From positions 1 to 38,580 of the forward strand of contig JAKSBK010000382.1 of assembly GCA_022361155.1 (NCBI GenBank): a stretch of 38,580 nt of DNA, given 5' to 3'. Shown here one piece after another: positions 15,702 through 23,817 of the stretch (within the stretch, counting starts at the first letter, position 1; each line of letters begins with the position of its first letter). A program made the position numbers and the translations under genes. The notes beneath the pieces were generated by a model. That model ran no database searches, had not been told where the DNA came from, and saw only the letters and a program-made list of their open reading frames with translations. The DNA is from Pseudomonadota bacterium (lineage in GTDB: Bacteria > Myxococcota_A > Polyangia > Polyangiales > JAKSBK01).

Positions 15702-17678
15702 ATGAGCGATTTCGTCTGGGTTCCGCAGCGAGAGTGGATTGAAAACGCCAACGTCAGCCGGCTGATGGCAAAGCTCGGCTACGCCGTGGACCCGCACAGC
15801 GCCCCGCGCACCGAGGAGGCGGCGCGCGCGTTCATAAAACGCAGCCAGCAAGACCCCGAATGGTTTTGGGCAGCGGCTCTGGATGACATGGGCTTCGTGT
15901 GGGAGACGCCCTACGAGCGCCTGCTCGACACCTCGCGCGGCAACGCCTGGGCAGACTGGTTCGTAGGAGGACGCACCAACATCGTGCTGAACTGCGTCGA
16001 CCGCCACGCGAACGGTCCGAATCCGACCAAGATCGCGCTTATCGCCGAAACAGAGGACGAAGCCACGCGCTGTGTGAGCTACGCCGCGCTCGCGGCCCAT
16101 GTGGCCAAGGTGGCCAACGCCCTTGTGGCCTTGGGGGTCGGCCCGGGGGATCGCGTGGCCTGCTACATGCCGATGCTCGCGGAAGTCGTCTTCGCCATGC
16201 TCGCCACCCACAAGGTTGGCGCCGTTTTCGTCCCGATCTTCTCTGGCTACGCACCGCCCGCCGTGCGCGAACGACTCGAGGACGCCGACGTCAAGCTGGT
16301 GTTCACAGCCGACGGCTCGCTGCGCAGGGGGCGGACGCTGCCGCTCAAGGCCGAGCTCGATCAAGCCATCGCGGACTTGCCCGAGCTTCGCCATACCATC
16401 GTGCTGCGCCGCGCCGGAACCAGCGTTGGCTGTCCGATGACGGCGGGGCGCGACCACTACTGGCATGAGCTCGTGGAGGGCCAGAGCAGCCGGGCCGGCA
16501 CCGTGGCCGCCAAGGCCATGGACACGGCCTTGATCCTGTATACGAGCGGGACCACCGGCAAGCCCAAGGGCACGGTGCACACGCATGCCGGCTGCCTCGC
16601 GCAAACGGGCAAGGAGCTGCGCTACAACTTCGATCTCCGGCCGGACGACGTGTTTTGGTGGTTCACGGACATCGGCTGGATGATGGGACCGTGGGAGATC
16701 ATCGGTTGCTTCATGCACGGCGCCACCCTGGTGGTGTTCGAGGGCGCCCCGGACTATCCCGCGCCCGATCGCATCTGGCGCAGCGTCGAGCAGCACCGTG
16801 TGACAACGCTGGGCATCAGTCCCACGGCCGTGCGCTTGCTGATGCGCGGGGGCGATGGCTGGGTCGACCCGTACGGCATGCCGACGCTTCGCCTGCTCGG
16901 CAGCACGGGGGAGCCCTGGGATGCGGAAAGCTACACGTGGTACTTCGAGCATGTCGGCCGCGGGCGCTGCCCGGTGATCAACATCAGCGGGGGCACGGAC
17001 ATCGTTGGCTGTTTCCTCGCTCCGCTGCCCATCATGCCGCTCAAGTCCACGACGCTCCAGAGCCCGGGCTTGGGGATGGCAGTCGACGTGTTCGACGAGG
17101 GCGGCCAAAGCGTAACCGACGAGGTGGGCTATCTTGTTTGCACCAAACCCGCCCCCTCGATGACGCGGGGGTTGTGGAAACAACCGGACGCCTATCTCGA
17201 GGCCTACTGGTCCAAGTTTCCCGAGGTCTGGAACCATGGGGACTGGGCCAAGGTCGATCGGCAAGGCTACTGGTTTTTGTTCGGCCGCGCGGACGACACC
17301 ATGAATGTCGCCGGCCGCCGGGTGGGTCCCGGCGAGATCGAGGCCACCCTGATCGGCCACGACGCCGTGAGCGAGGCCGCGGCGGTAGGCGTGCCCGACC
17401 GCCTCAAGGGTACGGAAATCGTGTGCTTCGTGGTCTTGCCTCCGGCACATGAACCCAGCGAACAGCTGCGCAGCGAGCTAGGTCAGGCGGTCGTCGCAGC
17501 GCTGGGCAAGGTGGACCGCCCCAAGGCCGTGCTCTTTGTCGACGACCTGCCCAAAACGCGCAGTGCCAAGATCCTCAGGCGCCTGATCCGGAGGCGCTAT
17601 CTGGGCGACCAAGACCTCGGCGACCTCTCGAGCGTTGCCAATCCCGAAGCCATCGAGGCGATCGCCAGGGCGCGATGA
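15702..17678 (+). CDS. Acetyl/acyl-CoA synthetase-like AMP-forming ligase
   Basis: A 658-residue adenylate-forming enzyme. The N-terminal region (VWVPQREWIENANVSRLM, then WFVGGRTNIVLNCVDRH) is of the acetyl-CoA synthetase type. The core holds the phosphate loop LYTSGTTGKPKGTVHTH (about 280-295), WWFTDIGWMMGPWEI, the ISGGTDIVG motif and the hinge FGRADDTMNVAGRRVGPGEIE. The C-terminal domain ends with PKTRSAKILRRLIRR, which contains the catalytic Lys. It should activate a short carboxylic acid (acetate, propionate or a similar acid) to the acyl-AMP and then the CoA thioester; the exact acid is not determined. The frame is open upstream into speE, but ATG 15702 begins the homologous sequence and lies 26 bp after the speE stop. 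Confidence 0.9.
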   Translation: MSDFVWVPQREWIENANVSRLMAKLGYAVDPHSAPRTEEAARAFIKRSQQDPEWFWAAALDDMGFVWETPYERLLDTSRGNAWADWFVGGRTNIVLNCVDRHANGPNPTKIALIAETEDEATRCVSYAALAAHVAKVANALVALGVGPGDRVACYMPMLAEVVFAMLATHKVGAVFVPIFSGYAPPAVRERLEDADVKLVFTADGSLRRGRTLPLKAELDQAIADLPELRHTIVLRRAGTSVGCPMTAGRDHYWHELVEGQSSRAGTVAAKAMDTALILYTSGTTGKPKGTVHTHAGCLAQTGKELRYNFDLRPDDVFWWFTDIGWMMGPWEIIGCFMHGATLVVFEGAPDYPAPDRIWRSVEQHRVTTLGISPTAVRLLMRGGDGWVDPYGMPTLRLLGSTGEPWDAESYTWYFEHVGRGRCPVINISGGTDIVGCFLAPLPIMPLKSTTLQSPGLGMAVDVFDEGGQSVTDEVGYLVCTKPAPSMTRGLWKQPDAYLEAYWSKFPEVWNHGDWAKVDRQGYWFLFGRADDTMNVAGRRVGPGEIEATLIGHDAVSEAAAVGVPDRLKGTEIVCFVVLPPAHEPSEQLRSELGQAVVAALGKVDRPKAVLFVDDLPKTRSAKILRRLIRRRYLGDQDLGDLSSVANPEAIEAIARAR

Positions 17679-17714
17679 CCCTGCGCGCCCCCAACCCCCG
17701 GGACGGGTCTTACG

Positions 17715-18107
17715 TCAGCCGGCTCGCAAGACGGCGGCCGGATAGCGTGCCAACTGTTGGTCCGCAGTGACGAGCGTACAGTCTTCCGTGCCAGCTTGCG
17801 CCACAAGCATGCGATCGAACGGATCCCGGTGGTGCATGGGCAGGGTATGCAGCGCAAAGCAATGAGCCGGCTGAATCGGTAGGTTTATGAAGCCGTCCTG
17901 AAGCAAGGACTCCGGCACCATTTCCGCGAGCGGTCTTGGCAGTTGCAGCTTTCCAGCCACGATCTTGATAGCCATCTCCCAGCTCGACACGGCGGAAAGG
18001 TGGACCTCGTTGTCCATCGAGCCGATGGCTTCACGCGCGCCAACGCCCAGACGATCGGGAGCCATCTGCCACCACAGCCAGACATGGGTATCGAGCAGTA
18101 TCTTCAT
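17715..18107 (-). CDS. vapC: PIN-domain ribonuclease toxin, VapC type
   Basis: A 130-residue PIN-domain protein. The N-terminus KILLDTHVWLWW gives the first catalytic Asp. SAVSSWEMAIK holds the conserved Glu region, and HRDPFDRMLVAQA and TLVTADQQLARY give the C-terminal acidic residues. The full active-site set is present, so nuclease activity is likely. ATG 18107 is chosen because it begins the canonical N-terminus; a TTG at 18131 would add eight residues. The gene lies directly downstream of its antitoxin gene, with a gap of 33 bp, or 9 bp if the TTG is used. By family knowledge the target is RNA; which RNA is unknown. It is convergent with the CoA-ligase gene. Confidence 0.88.
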   Translation of the reverse strand: MKILLDTHVWLWWQMAPDRLGVGAREAIGSMDNEVHLSAVSSWEMAIKIVAGKLQLPRPLAEMVPESLLQDGFINLPIQPAHCFALHTLPMHHRDPFDRMLVAQAGTEDCTLVTADQQLARYPAAVLRAG

Positions 18108-18140
18108 GCAGCGATCGGCTTGCTCACTCAAGAACTGCGC

Positions 18141-18368
18141 TCAAGATGCGTAGAACTCGTCTTCGAAATCTCGCAGAGGCGCATCGAAGTCATCCGCGAC
18201 ATAACCCTCACCGGCGTAACGGCCCGCAACCCGCTGCCGGGCTGCTTCGATGGGAACCAGTCGAGCGATGGGTCGGCCCGAGCGTGCGATCACGACCTCC
18301 TCACCCTGCGCTACACGCGCCAGAAGGCGAGACAGATGGCTCTTGGCTTCATGAATATTGACTTGCAC
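18141..18368 (-). CDS. vapB: Antitoxin of the Phd/YefM type paired with the PIN toxin
   Basis: A 75-residue protein with the Phd/YefM N-terminal DNA-binding pattern: VNIHEAKSHLSRLLARVAQG then EEVVIARSGRPIARLVPI. The C-terminal half (DDFDAPLRDFEDEFYAS) is acidic and probably wraps the toxin active site. The start is GTG 18368, ten bases after a -10-like TAGTCT, so the transcript may be nearly leaderless. It is the first gene of the toxin-antitoxin operon and should repress its own promoter through the palindromes just upstream. Confidence 0.88.
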   Translation of the reverse strand: MQVNIHEAKSHLSRLLARVAQGEEVVIARSGRPIARLVPIEAARQRVAGRYAGEGYVADDFDAPLRDFEDEFYAS

Positions 18369-18378
18369 CTAATGAGAT

Positions 18379-18407
18379 AGACTAAGCTTAGTAGTAGACT
18401 AAGTCAA
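18379..18407 (-). promoter_or_regulatory. Promoter with paired palindromic operator of the vapBC pair
   Basis: On the minus strand, TTGACT (18402-18407) and TAGTCT (18379-18384) are -35 and -10 candidates with a 17-bp spacer. Between and over them lie two palindromes sharing the core ACTAAG: ACTAAGCTTAGT (18381-18392, perfect) and GACTAAGTC (18397-18405, perfect about a central base). This is the expected layout for antitoxin autorepression. The promoter assignment is inferred. Confidence 0.55.
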
Positions 18408-18425
18408 GAAAGCGCGGCTAGCTCG

Positions 18426-19439
18426 ATGAAGCTCGTGGTCCAGATCCCCTGCTACAACGAGGCGGATTCCCTCGCCCGGGTGATCGCCGAGATCCCGGCC
18501 GAGATCGCCGGCATCGACACTGTCAGCGTGCTGGTCATCGACGACGGCTCGAGCGACGCCACCTCCCAGGTCGCTCGCGATGCCGGGGCCGAGGTGGTGC
18601 GCCATTCGACCAACCGCGGCCTGGCGCAGGCGTTTGTGACCGGGATCGAAGCGGCCCTGCAGATGGAGGCCGACATCATCGTCAACACCGACGGCGACCA
18701 CCAGTATCCAGGTGAGTACATCCCAGCCCTGGTGTCGCCGCTTGTCCGGGGCCGAGCCGACCTGGTAATCGGCAACCGGCAACCCGCCCGCGATCCAAAC
18801 GTGCCGGCGCGCAAGAAGTTCTTCTACCGCGTGGGCAACACCGTGGTGCGCAGTGTCACCGGTGTCGACATCCACGACGCCCCGAGCGGCTTTCGCGCCA
18901 TGTCTCGCGATTTCGCCTTGCGGGTGTTTCTGACGAACCCGTTCTCGTACACCATCGAAACGATCTTCAGCGCTGCCGAGGCACGCTGCCTGGTGCTGGA
19001 GATACCCATCCGTCCCAATCGGCCGCGCCGTCCGAGCCGGCTCTTTGGGAGCCTGTCCGAGTACATCACCCGTTCAGCGCAAATCATCGTGCAGGGCTAC
19101 TCCATGCACAAGCCCCTGCGCGCTTTTGCATGGCTCTCGCTACCGTTCCTGTTGCTGGGCGTCGCGATCGCGGCCCGCTTCTTGTATTATTTTGTCCAAG
19201 ATCCTTCCCGCAGCGGGCACATCCAATCGCTGATTCTCGCCGCGGTCGCCGTGGTGGTGGGCGCACAGATTTTCATCTTCGGCATGCTCGGAAGCCTGGT
19301 GCGCACCAATCGTCTCCTGCTCCAAGACATCCGGCTGCGCATGCGCCGCCTCGAGCTCGAAAAGGGCCGACCACCCCGCCCTGAGGCGGGCGACGACACG
19401 AGCCCGACCGTGGTAGTCGAGCCTGAGAGCGAACGCTAG
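18426..19439 (+). CDS. Family 2 glycosyltransferase with two membrane helices (DPM-like)
   Basis: A 337-residue GT-A fold enzyme similar to polyprenyl/dolichyl-phosphate sugar transferases. Visible features are VQIPCYNEADSLARVI at the N-terminus, the nucleotide-site VLVIDDGSSDAT, the metal-binding DGDHQYPGEY and the later GFRAMSRDFA. Two hydrophobic segments (about 235-257 and 268-291) anchor it in the inner membrane, followed by a charged cytoplasmic tail. It probably transfers a sugar to a lipid carrier for a cell-surface polymer or glycolipid. The sugar and acceptor cannot be told. It is divergent from the toxin-antitoxin operon and convergent with the cysteine-rich lipoprotein gene. No other polysaccharide genes are adjacent. 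Confidence 0.87.
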   Translation: MKLVVQIPCYNEADSLARVIAEIPAEIAGIDTVSVLVIDDGSSDATSQVARDAGAEVVRHSTNRGLAQAFVTGIEAALQMEADIIVNTDGDHQYPGEYIPALVSPLVRGRADLVIGNRQPARDPNVPARKKFFYRVGNTVVRSVTGVDIHDAPSGFRAMSRDFALRVFLTNPFSYTIETIFSAAEARCLVLEIPIRPNRPRRPSRLFGSLSEYITRSAQIIVQGYSMHKPLRAFAWLSLPFLLLGVAIAARFLYYFVQDPSRSGHIQSLILAAVAVVVGAQIFIFGMLGSLVRTNRLLLQDIRLRMRRLELEKGRPPRPEAGDDTSPTVVVEPESER

Positions 19440-19475
19440 AACGCTAGTTTCTCCGCCGACCCCAGAAGGGGGTGA

Positions 19476-19498
19476 GGGCCGGCTCCGAAACCCGGCCC
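19476..19498. terminator. GC-rich hairpin between convergent genes
   Basis: GGGCCGG (19476-19482) and CCGGCCC (19492-19498) form a perfect 7-bp stem with a 9-base loop, 37 bp after the glycosyltransferase stop. No T tract follows on either strand, so it may be only a pausing or mRNA-protecting hairpin. Confidence 0.4.
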
Positions 19499-19616
19499 CC
19501 AACCGCGCTTGCTAGCGCTGGCGCACCTTCTTGTCGATGCCTCGCTGCGCGGTCGTGCCCGCGGCCTACCCGGGAGAAAACCCGCATCGGACTTCCGGCC
19601 GCGAGCACCAGTACCG

Positions 19617-21440
19617 CTAGGGGGGTACGAACTCGACGATCAGCCTGGGCCGCCGGTTTGCGTTCGAGTACTGAGTGCTGCGATAGCGCGAGTTGTTGCT
19701 CGCGTCGGCAACCAGGGCGACGCCATGGGCCGAGCTGGGGCTGCTCATCCAGTCCCGAACGAGGTCGAGCAACCCGGGTCCGCCGAAGTGGTTCAGACCG
19801 ATGCGCGGAACGAAGCCCGCAATGGCCGTGGGTTCGTAGCTGGGCTGGCTCGCCCACGTGACGCTGGCTTCCTGCCAGGGCGCCGTCAGCGGGTGCGCGC
19901 GGACCGTGCTCCCGGTGTCGAAGCAATAGAGCTCGATCGTCGCGCTTAGGATCTCCGAGCCCGGAGGTATCCTCGCGAGATCCACGGGCATGAGCAGCCC
20001 CACCCTGCGGTTGGCGGGCGTGCTTCGTACCTCGATGGCTGGCGCGAGCCCCTGGGCCGAGCCGGGCTGGCTCTCTTGAACAAATGCGTCCGCGAGAGCA
20101 AGCGTAAGCTCGAGCCCGCAGCGACCCCTGTCGCAGATGGCGATGCCGGGTGGGGTTGCACCGCACTGGCGCATGCAAGCTCCACAATGCTCCGGGTTGT
20201 TGGCGAGATCGGTTTCGCAACCGTTGGCCCAAACGAGATCGCAGTTCGCGGTGTTTGCCTCGCACACGAGCGGGTTGTCGGTGCAGGTGCCCATCTGACA
20301 GCGTTGGCTCGGTGCGCAAACCGTGCCGCAGCCGCCGCAGTGAGCCGGATCCATCCACACATTGGCTTCACAGATGCGATCTCCATCGCAGTTGGCCAGT
20401 CCAGGGGGACACATGACCGGCAGGCAGGATCCGTCGTAACACAGCGCATCGGGCGCGCACGGGATCCCGCACGAGCCGCAATGCGCTGGATCCCGTGCCA
20501 AGGCGACCTCGCAATGGTTGGCGGGATTGCCGTCGCAGTTGGCGTACCCGTCCGTACACAAGATCGGCTGGGCGGTACAGCGACCCGTGCTGCAAAGCTG
20601 ACCGGCAAGGCACACCGTACCGCAGTTGCCGCAGTGCCTGGTATCGCTCTGGATGTTGGTTTCGCACTGGTTGTTGCGGTCGCCGTCGCAGTCGGCCCAA
20701 CCCGGGGGGCAGGACAAGGGCTGCAGCACGCACAGGCCAGCGGAACACTGCTGGCCCGGCGCACATGCTTGCTGGCAGCGACCGCAATGCCTGGCGTCGT
20801 TTTGGGTGTCTGCTTCGCAACCGTTGGCGCGGCTGCCATCGCAATCGGCCCAGCCCGGAGCGCACACCGGCGCCTGGAACATGCACACGCCCGCGCGACA
20901 GCCGTGATCGGGCGGGCAGGCGAGATCGCACTGGCCGCAGTGCTCGTTGCTGTTGGCCAAATCGGCCTCGCAGCCGTTGCTCCGATCGCCGTCGCAGTCC
21001 GCATGGCCGGGCTGGCACACCTGGGGCCGGCCGACGCAGTGCCCGTTGTCGCAGCCCTCGCCCGGATCGCATGCCGCACCGCACTCCCCGCAGTGGCCAG
21101 GATCGGCCAGCAGGTCGATTTCGCAACCGTTGAGCGAGACGCGGTCGCAATCTGCCTTGCCGGCAGGGCAGACGCTGCCGCCGGCGGCGAAGCCTCCCGA
21201 TCCAGCGGCAAGCGGGCCCGACTGCGTGCCCGAGGTCCCCGCCAGCCCACCGCCCGGAGACGGTCGAGCCGTGCTGGCGGCGTCCCCGCAGCCGGCCGGC
21301 CATACGGCCAAGATCACGGCTGCTCCAGCGCGAATCGCGGCAGCCCTGCAGCGAACCGCGGTGTGCACGGGCAGGGAACGCGCGCGCGGACGACGACCGG
21401 TCCAGGTGTCTCCAGCGCGCAGCATGCCCACCAAGGCCAT
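19617..21440 (-). CDS. Lipoprotein with seven cysteine-rich repeats and a DNRLRE-type C-terminus
   Basis: About 607 residues. A hydrophobic leader ends at VWPAGC, a relaxed lipobox, so the mature protein should be lipid-anchored. Seven tandem repeats of about 50 residues follow, each with eight cysteines in the pattern C-G-xADCDGxxxNGCExDL, HCGxCxxxC, C, GxC. The sixth repeat is two residues short in its NGCE loop, and the seventh has an expanded C-terminal loop. The last about 190 residues (starting LALADAFVQESQPGS and ending RPRLIVEFVPP) resemble the DNRLRE/CBM96-type beta-sandwich found at the ends of secreted and surface proteins. Disulfides are likely. ATG 21440 is used; ATG 21425 is an alternative and the frame is open further upstream. 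It lies 65 bp after the Ig-like lipoprotein gene on the same strand, so the two may be co-transcribed. The role is unknown; adhesion or an extracellular scaffold is possible. Confidence 0.82.
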   Translation of the reverse strand: MALVGMLRAGDTWTGRRPRARSLPVHTAVRCRAAAIRAGAAVILAVWPAGCGDAASTARPSPGGGLAGTSGTQSGPLAAGSGGFAAGGSVCPAGKADCDRVSLNGCEIDLLADPGHCGECGAACDPGEGCDNGHCVGRPQVCQPGHADCDGDRSNGCEADLANSNEHCGQCDLACPPDHGCRAGVCMFQAPVCAPGWADCDGSRANGCEADTQNDARHCGRCQQACAPGQQCSAGLCVLQPLSCPPGWADCDGDRNNQCETNIQSDTRHCGNCGTVCLAGQLCSTGRCTAQPILCTDGYANCDGNPANHCEVALARDPAHCGSCGIPCAPDALCYDGSCLPVMCPPGLANCDGDRICEANVWMDPAHCGGCGTVCAPSQRCQMGTCTDNPLVCEANTANCDLVWANGCETDLANNPEHCGACMRQCGATPPGIAICDRGRCGLELTLALADAFVQESQPGSAQGLAPAIEVRSTPANRRVGLLMPVDLARIPPGSEILSATIELYCFDTGSTVRAHPLTAPWQEASVTWASQPSYEPTAIAGFVPRIGLNHFGGPGLLDLVRDWMSSPSSAHGVALVADASNNSRYRSTQYSNANRRPRLIVEFVPP

Positions 21441-21505
21441 ATAACCCAGCCAGCTGATGCGGGCCAGCGTCTCGTCTGCTCGTCTCGTCTCCGCGACGTC
21501 TCCCG

Positions 21506-23596
21506 TCAGAACGGGAACAGGTCGATGATGCGCCGGAAGGTTGCCGGCGCCGGCGTGCAATCCATGGCTGTGCAGCGGGGCAGTGGATCGATCCCGCTGC
21601 GGTTGTCGTAAGGGTTGCCAGGACACGCGTTCGGATCGCTGTGCTCAAAGCAGACGCGCAGAGGTGCCGAGACACCCACGTTGCCGATCGTGTCCTCGGC
21701 GCGCACGGCCACGCAGGCCCAGCCCTCGGAGATCTGGGTCCGGAAGTTCCAGGCATCGCCATGGCAGGCCGTGTTGGATCCTTGGGTGGGCGCGCGAGCG
21801 TAGATGCCTGTCGTGTTCACGTTGACCCCGAAGGTCACGCGAGACATCTCGCTGCCCTGACAGACCAGGCTCGGCGCCATGCTGTCGTTGCCCGGCCCGC
21901 AAAGGGTCCCCATCGCGGGATCCTCGGTGGCGACCGAGGCTTGGAAATCCGCCTGCCCGGCGTACTGGACCGGGGCCAGATCCACGAGCACCGGGGCAGG
22001 GTCGAGCATGGGGTTGATCTCGTCGCAGATTCCGTCGCCGTCCGTATCCACGAGCAGGGCCTTGTCGGAGTCGTCGAGGACGTAGAGCTGAACCTTCGCG
22101 TCGTCGATGCCCGCCAGAAAGGTCACCGGCGCGCCCTCGGCGAAGTTGCCACGGTCCTCGATGCGCGCCCGAAAGACCGACGCCTCGGGACGCACGTCAC
22201 CGTCGTCGACCGCCAGTGCACCCACAGGGTCAAAGGGGCGCGAGCAAAGAAAGGCCGAAGGGGGTTCCTTCTTGCGTTCGCGCACCGGCAGCGGATCGAG
22301 GTCGATCACAGGGGGTGCGTTGTCGATCCGCAACGTGATCGAGCGCCGGGTTTCGTTGCCCACACTGTCGCGCGCCAGGACGTTGACGGTTATCTGGGAC
22401 ACGTTGGGTGGGAACTGGCGCGTGTCAAAGGATCCGACGTACTTGTTCCCCCCTTGCGGCCTAAAGGGAAACTCGAACCCCATGTTGCCCACCGAGCCGC
22501 CGAGGCTGGCCATGTTGACGCCCGCCGCATCCGTGGCCTCGATCTCGATCTGCACGACACCACGCATCAGCGCGTTGTCCGAGGGAGCGAGGATCTCGAG
22601 CTTGGGCCCGTCCGCATCCACGTGGAAATTCAGCGAATGGGTACGCACGACACCGCGCTTGTTAGTGGCCCTTACGCCCAGGCCCGTAAGCCCGCTCAGC
22701 AGGGGAAAGACGGTGGGGTCGTCCAGGATCGCGCGAGCCGTGTAGCGACCGGGCATGGAAGGGCTCTCGGCCGCCGCGATGGGCTGCCCCGCCACGCTCA
22801 GCGAAACCGCCACCACATCGGCCATGCTGTCGCTGGGATCCACCGCTAAAGCGCTCACGGTGAAGTCCGCTTCCAGCGGCTTGGTCAGCGCCACCGTGGA
22901 GTCGGGACGGGGCGAGCTCACCGTGATCGCGGGGCCGAAGTCGATGAACACTTCGACCTCGGCTTCACCCTTGCGCTTCGATTCGGAGCTGTCCTCGGCC
23001 GAGCACGCGATGGTGAATTTCCCGTTGTCGATCTTGGTGTCGAGCCCCACGAAATCGGCCTCGAAGTCGCCCGTGGCGCTTTGTCTGACCGGGGGCTCCT
23101 CGACCGGATTCGCGTCCTCGAACAGGACGATCGCGACCGAGTCGATGCTGATCTCCTGGGCGCCGGGCGCGGGGCCCTTCCTCGCGCTGCATTGCACCGT
23201 CAAGGGCTGGGTGGAGATCACGCCGTCGCGCACGGGATCGCTGGCATGGGTGGGGCTGAGGATCGTGACCACCGGCAGCAGCCCGGGATCGGCCGGCGTG
23301 CCGCCGTCGCCCGGCAGCGACGCGGCATCGGCGGCATCGACGCCGGCGTCTGCAGCGGTCTGCCCCGCCGCTCCCGCATCGCGCCCAGCCCCGGCTCCGC
23401 CTTGGCCTGCCGTTGCCACACCGCCCTCGGGCTGCAGCGTGCCCGGAGGCGCGGGGGTCGGCGCCATGCCCTGCCCGTCGCCACAGCCCGCCGCCAGCCC
23501 CAGGCCGAAAACGCACGCCAGCCAGCCGGAGCTGGGTCCACGCGCCGGCAGCACGAACGATCCGCGTGACGGATGCGCGTGCTTGGCCCGCATCAT
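21506..23596 (-). CDS. Large lipoprotein with Ig-like beta-domains
   Basis: About 696 residues. The leader ends in GLGLAAGC, a good lipobox, so the protein should be anchored in the outer membrane or at the surface. A Gly/Ala/Pro-rich linker (about residues 42-95) follows. Then come several beta-sandwich-like segments with the pattern of bacterial Ig-like repeats, for example VVTILSPTHASDPVRDG, AITVSSPRPDSTVAL, KLEILAPSDNALMRGVVQI and ARDSVGNETRRSITLRIDN. The C-terminal part contains DTDGDGICDE, a likely calcium-binding DxDxDG loop, and several cysteines. ATG 23596 is used because it begins the signal peptide; the frame is open further upstream without signal-like sequence. It is followed by the cysteine-rich lipoprotein gene and preceded by the P-type ATPase gene on the same strand. 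No enzymatic motif was seen. Confidence 0.8.
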   Translation of the reverse strand: MMRAKHAHPSRGSFVLPARGPSSGWLACVFGLGLAAGCGDGQGMAPTPAPPGTLQPEGGVATAGQGGAGAGRDAGAAGQTAADAGVDAADAASLPGDGGTPADPGLLPVVTILSPTHASDPVRDGVISTQPLTVQCSARKGPAPGAQEISIDSVAIVLFEDANPVEEPPVRQSATGDFEADFVGLDTKIDNGKFTIACSAEDSSESKRKGEAEVEVFIDFGPAITVSSPRPDSTVALTKPLEADFTVSALAVDPSDSMADVVAVSLSVAGQPIAAAESPSMPGRYTARAILDDPTVFPLLSGLTGLGVRATNKRGVVRTHSLNFHVDADGPKLEILAPSDNALMRGVVQIEIEATDAAGVNMASLGGSVGNMGFEFPFRPQGGNKYVGSFDTRQFPPNVSQITVNVLARDSVGNETRRSITLRIDNAPPVIDLDPLPVRERKKEPPSAFLCSRPFDPVGALAVDDGDVRPEASVFRARIEDRGNFAEGAPVTFLAGIDDAKVQLYVLDDSDKALLVDTDGDGICDEINPMLDPAPVLVDLAPVQYAGQADFQASVATEDPAMGTLCGPGNDSMAPSLVCQGSEMSRVTFGVNVNTTGIYARAPTQGSNTACHGDAWNFRTQISEGWACVAVRAEDTIGNVGVSAPLRVCFEHSDPNACPGNPYDNRSGIDPLPRCTAMDCTPAPATFRRIIDLFPF

Positions 23597-23817
23597 CGGC
23601 TTCGAGGCGTCCGTCCAGCCAGGGAGTGTCTTGCACGGTCGGGCTAGCGGCCGCAGTACTTCCCACAATGTAGCCACGCAATGGTGCAATCGCGCATCCC
23701 AAAGCAGGTTCGCGCAACTTCCGCACTTGCAAGGATACGCTACGAGCTCGCTCCGCCGCAAACTACGCGGAGCGGTGGCGAGCACCTGGACCCTGGACCC
23801 TGCAACGAAGCTCCGCG

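Noticed and set aside
15633-17450. 605-codon minus-strand frame opposite the CoA ligase gene
   Set aside because: Antisense shadow in a GC-rich gene; no signal, motif or start site.
20076-21611. 511-codon plus-strand frame opposite the cysteine-rich lipoprotein gene
   Set aside because: Its internal repetitiveness only mirrors the seven coding repeats on the minus strand, which have the conserved cysteines.
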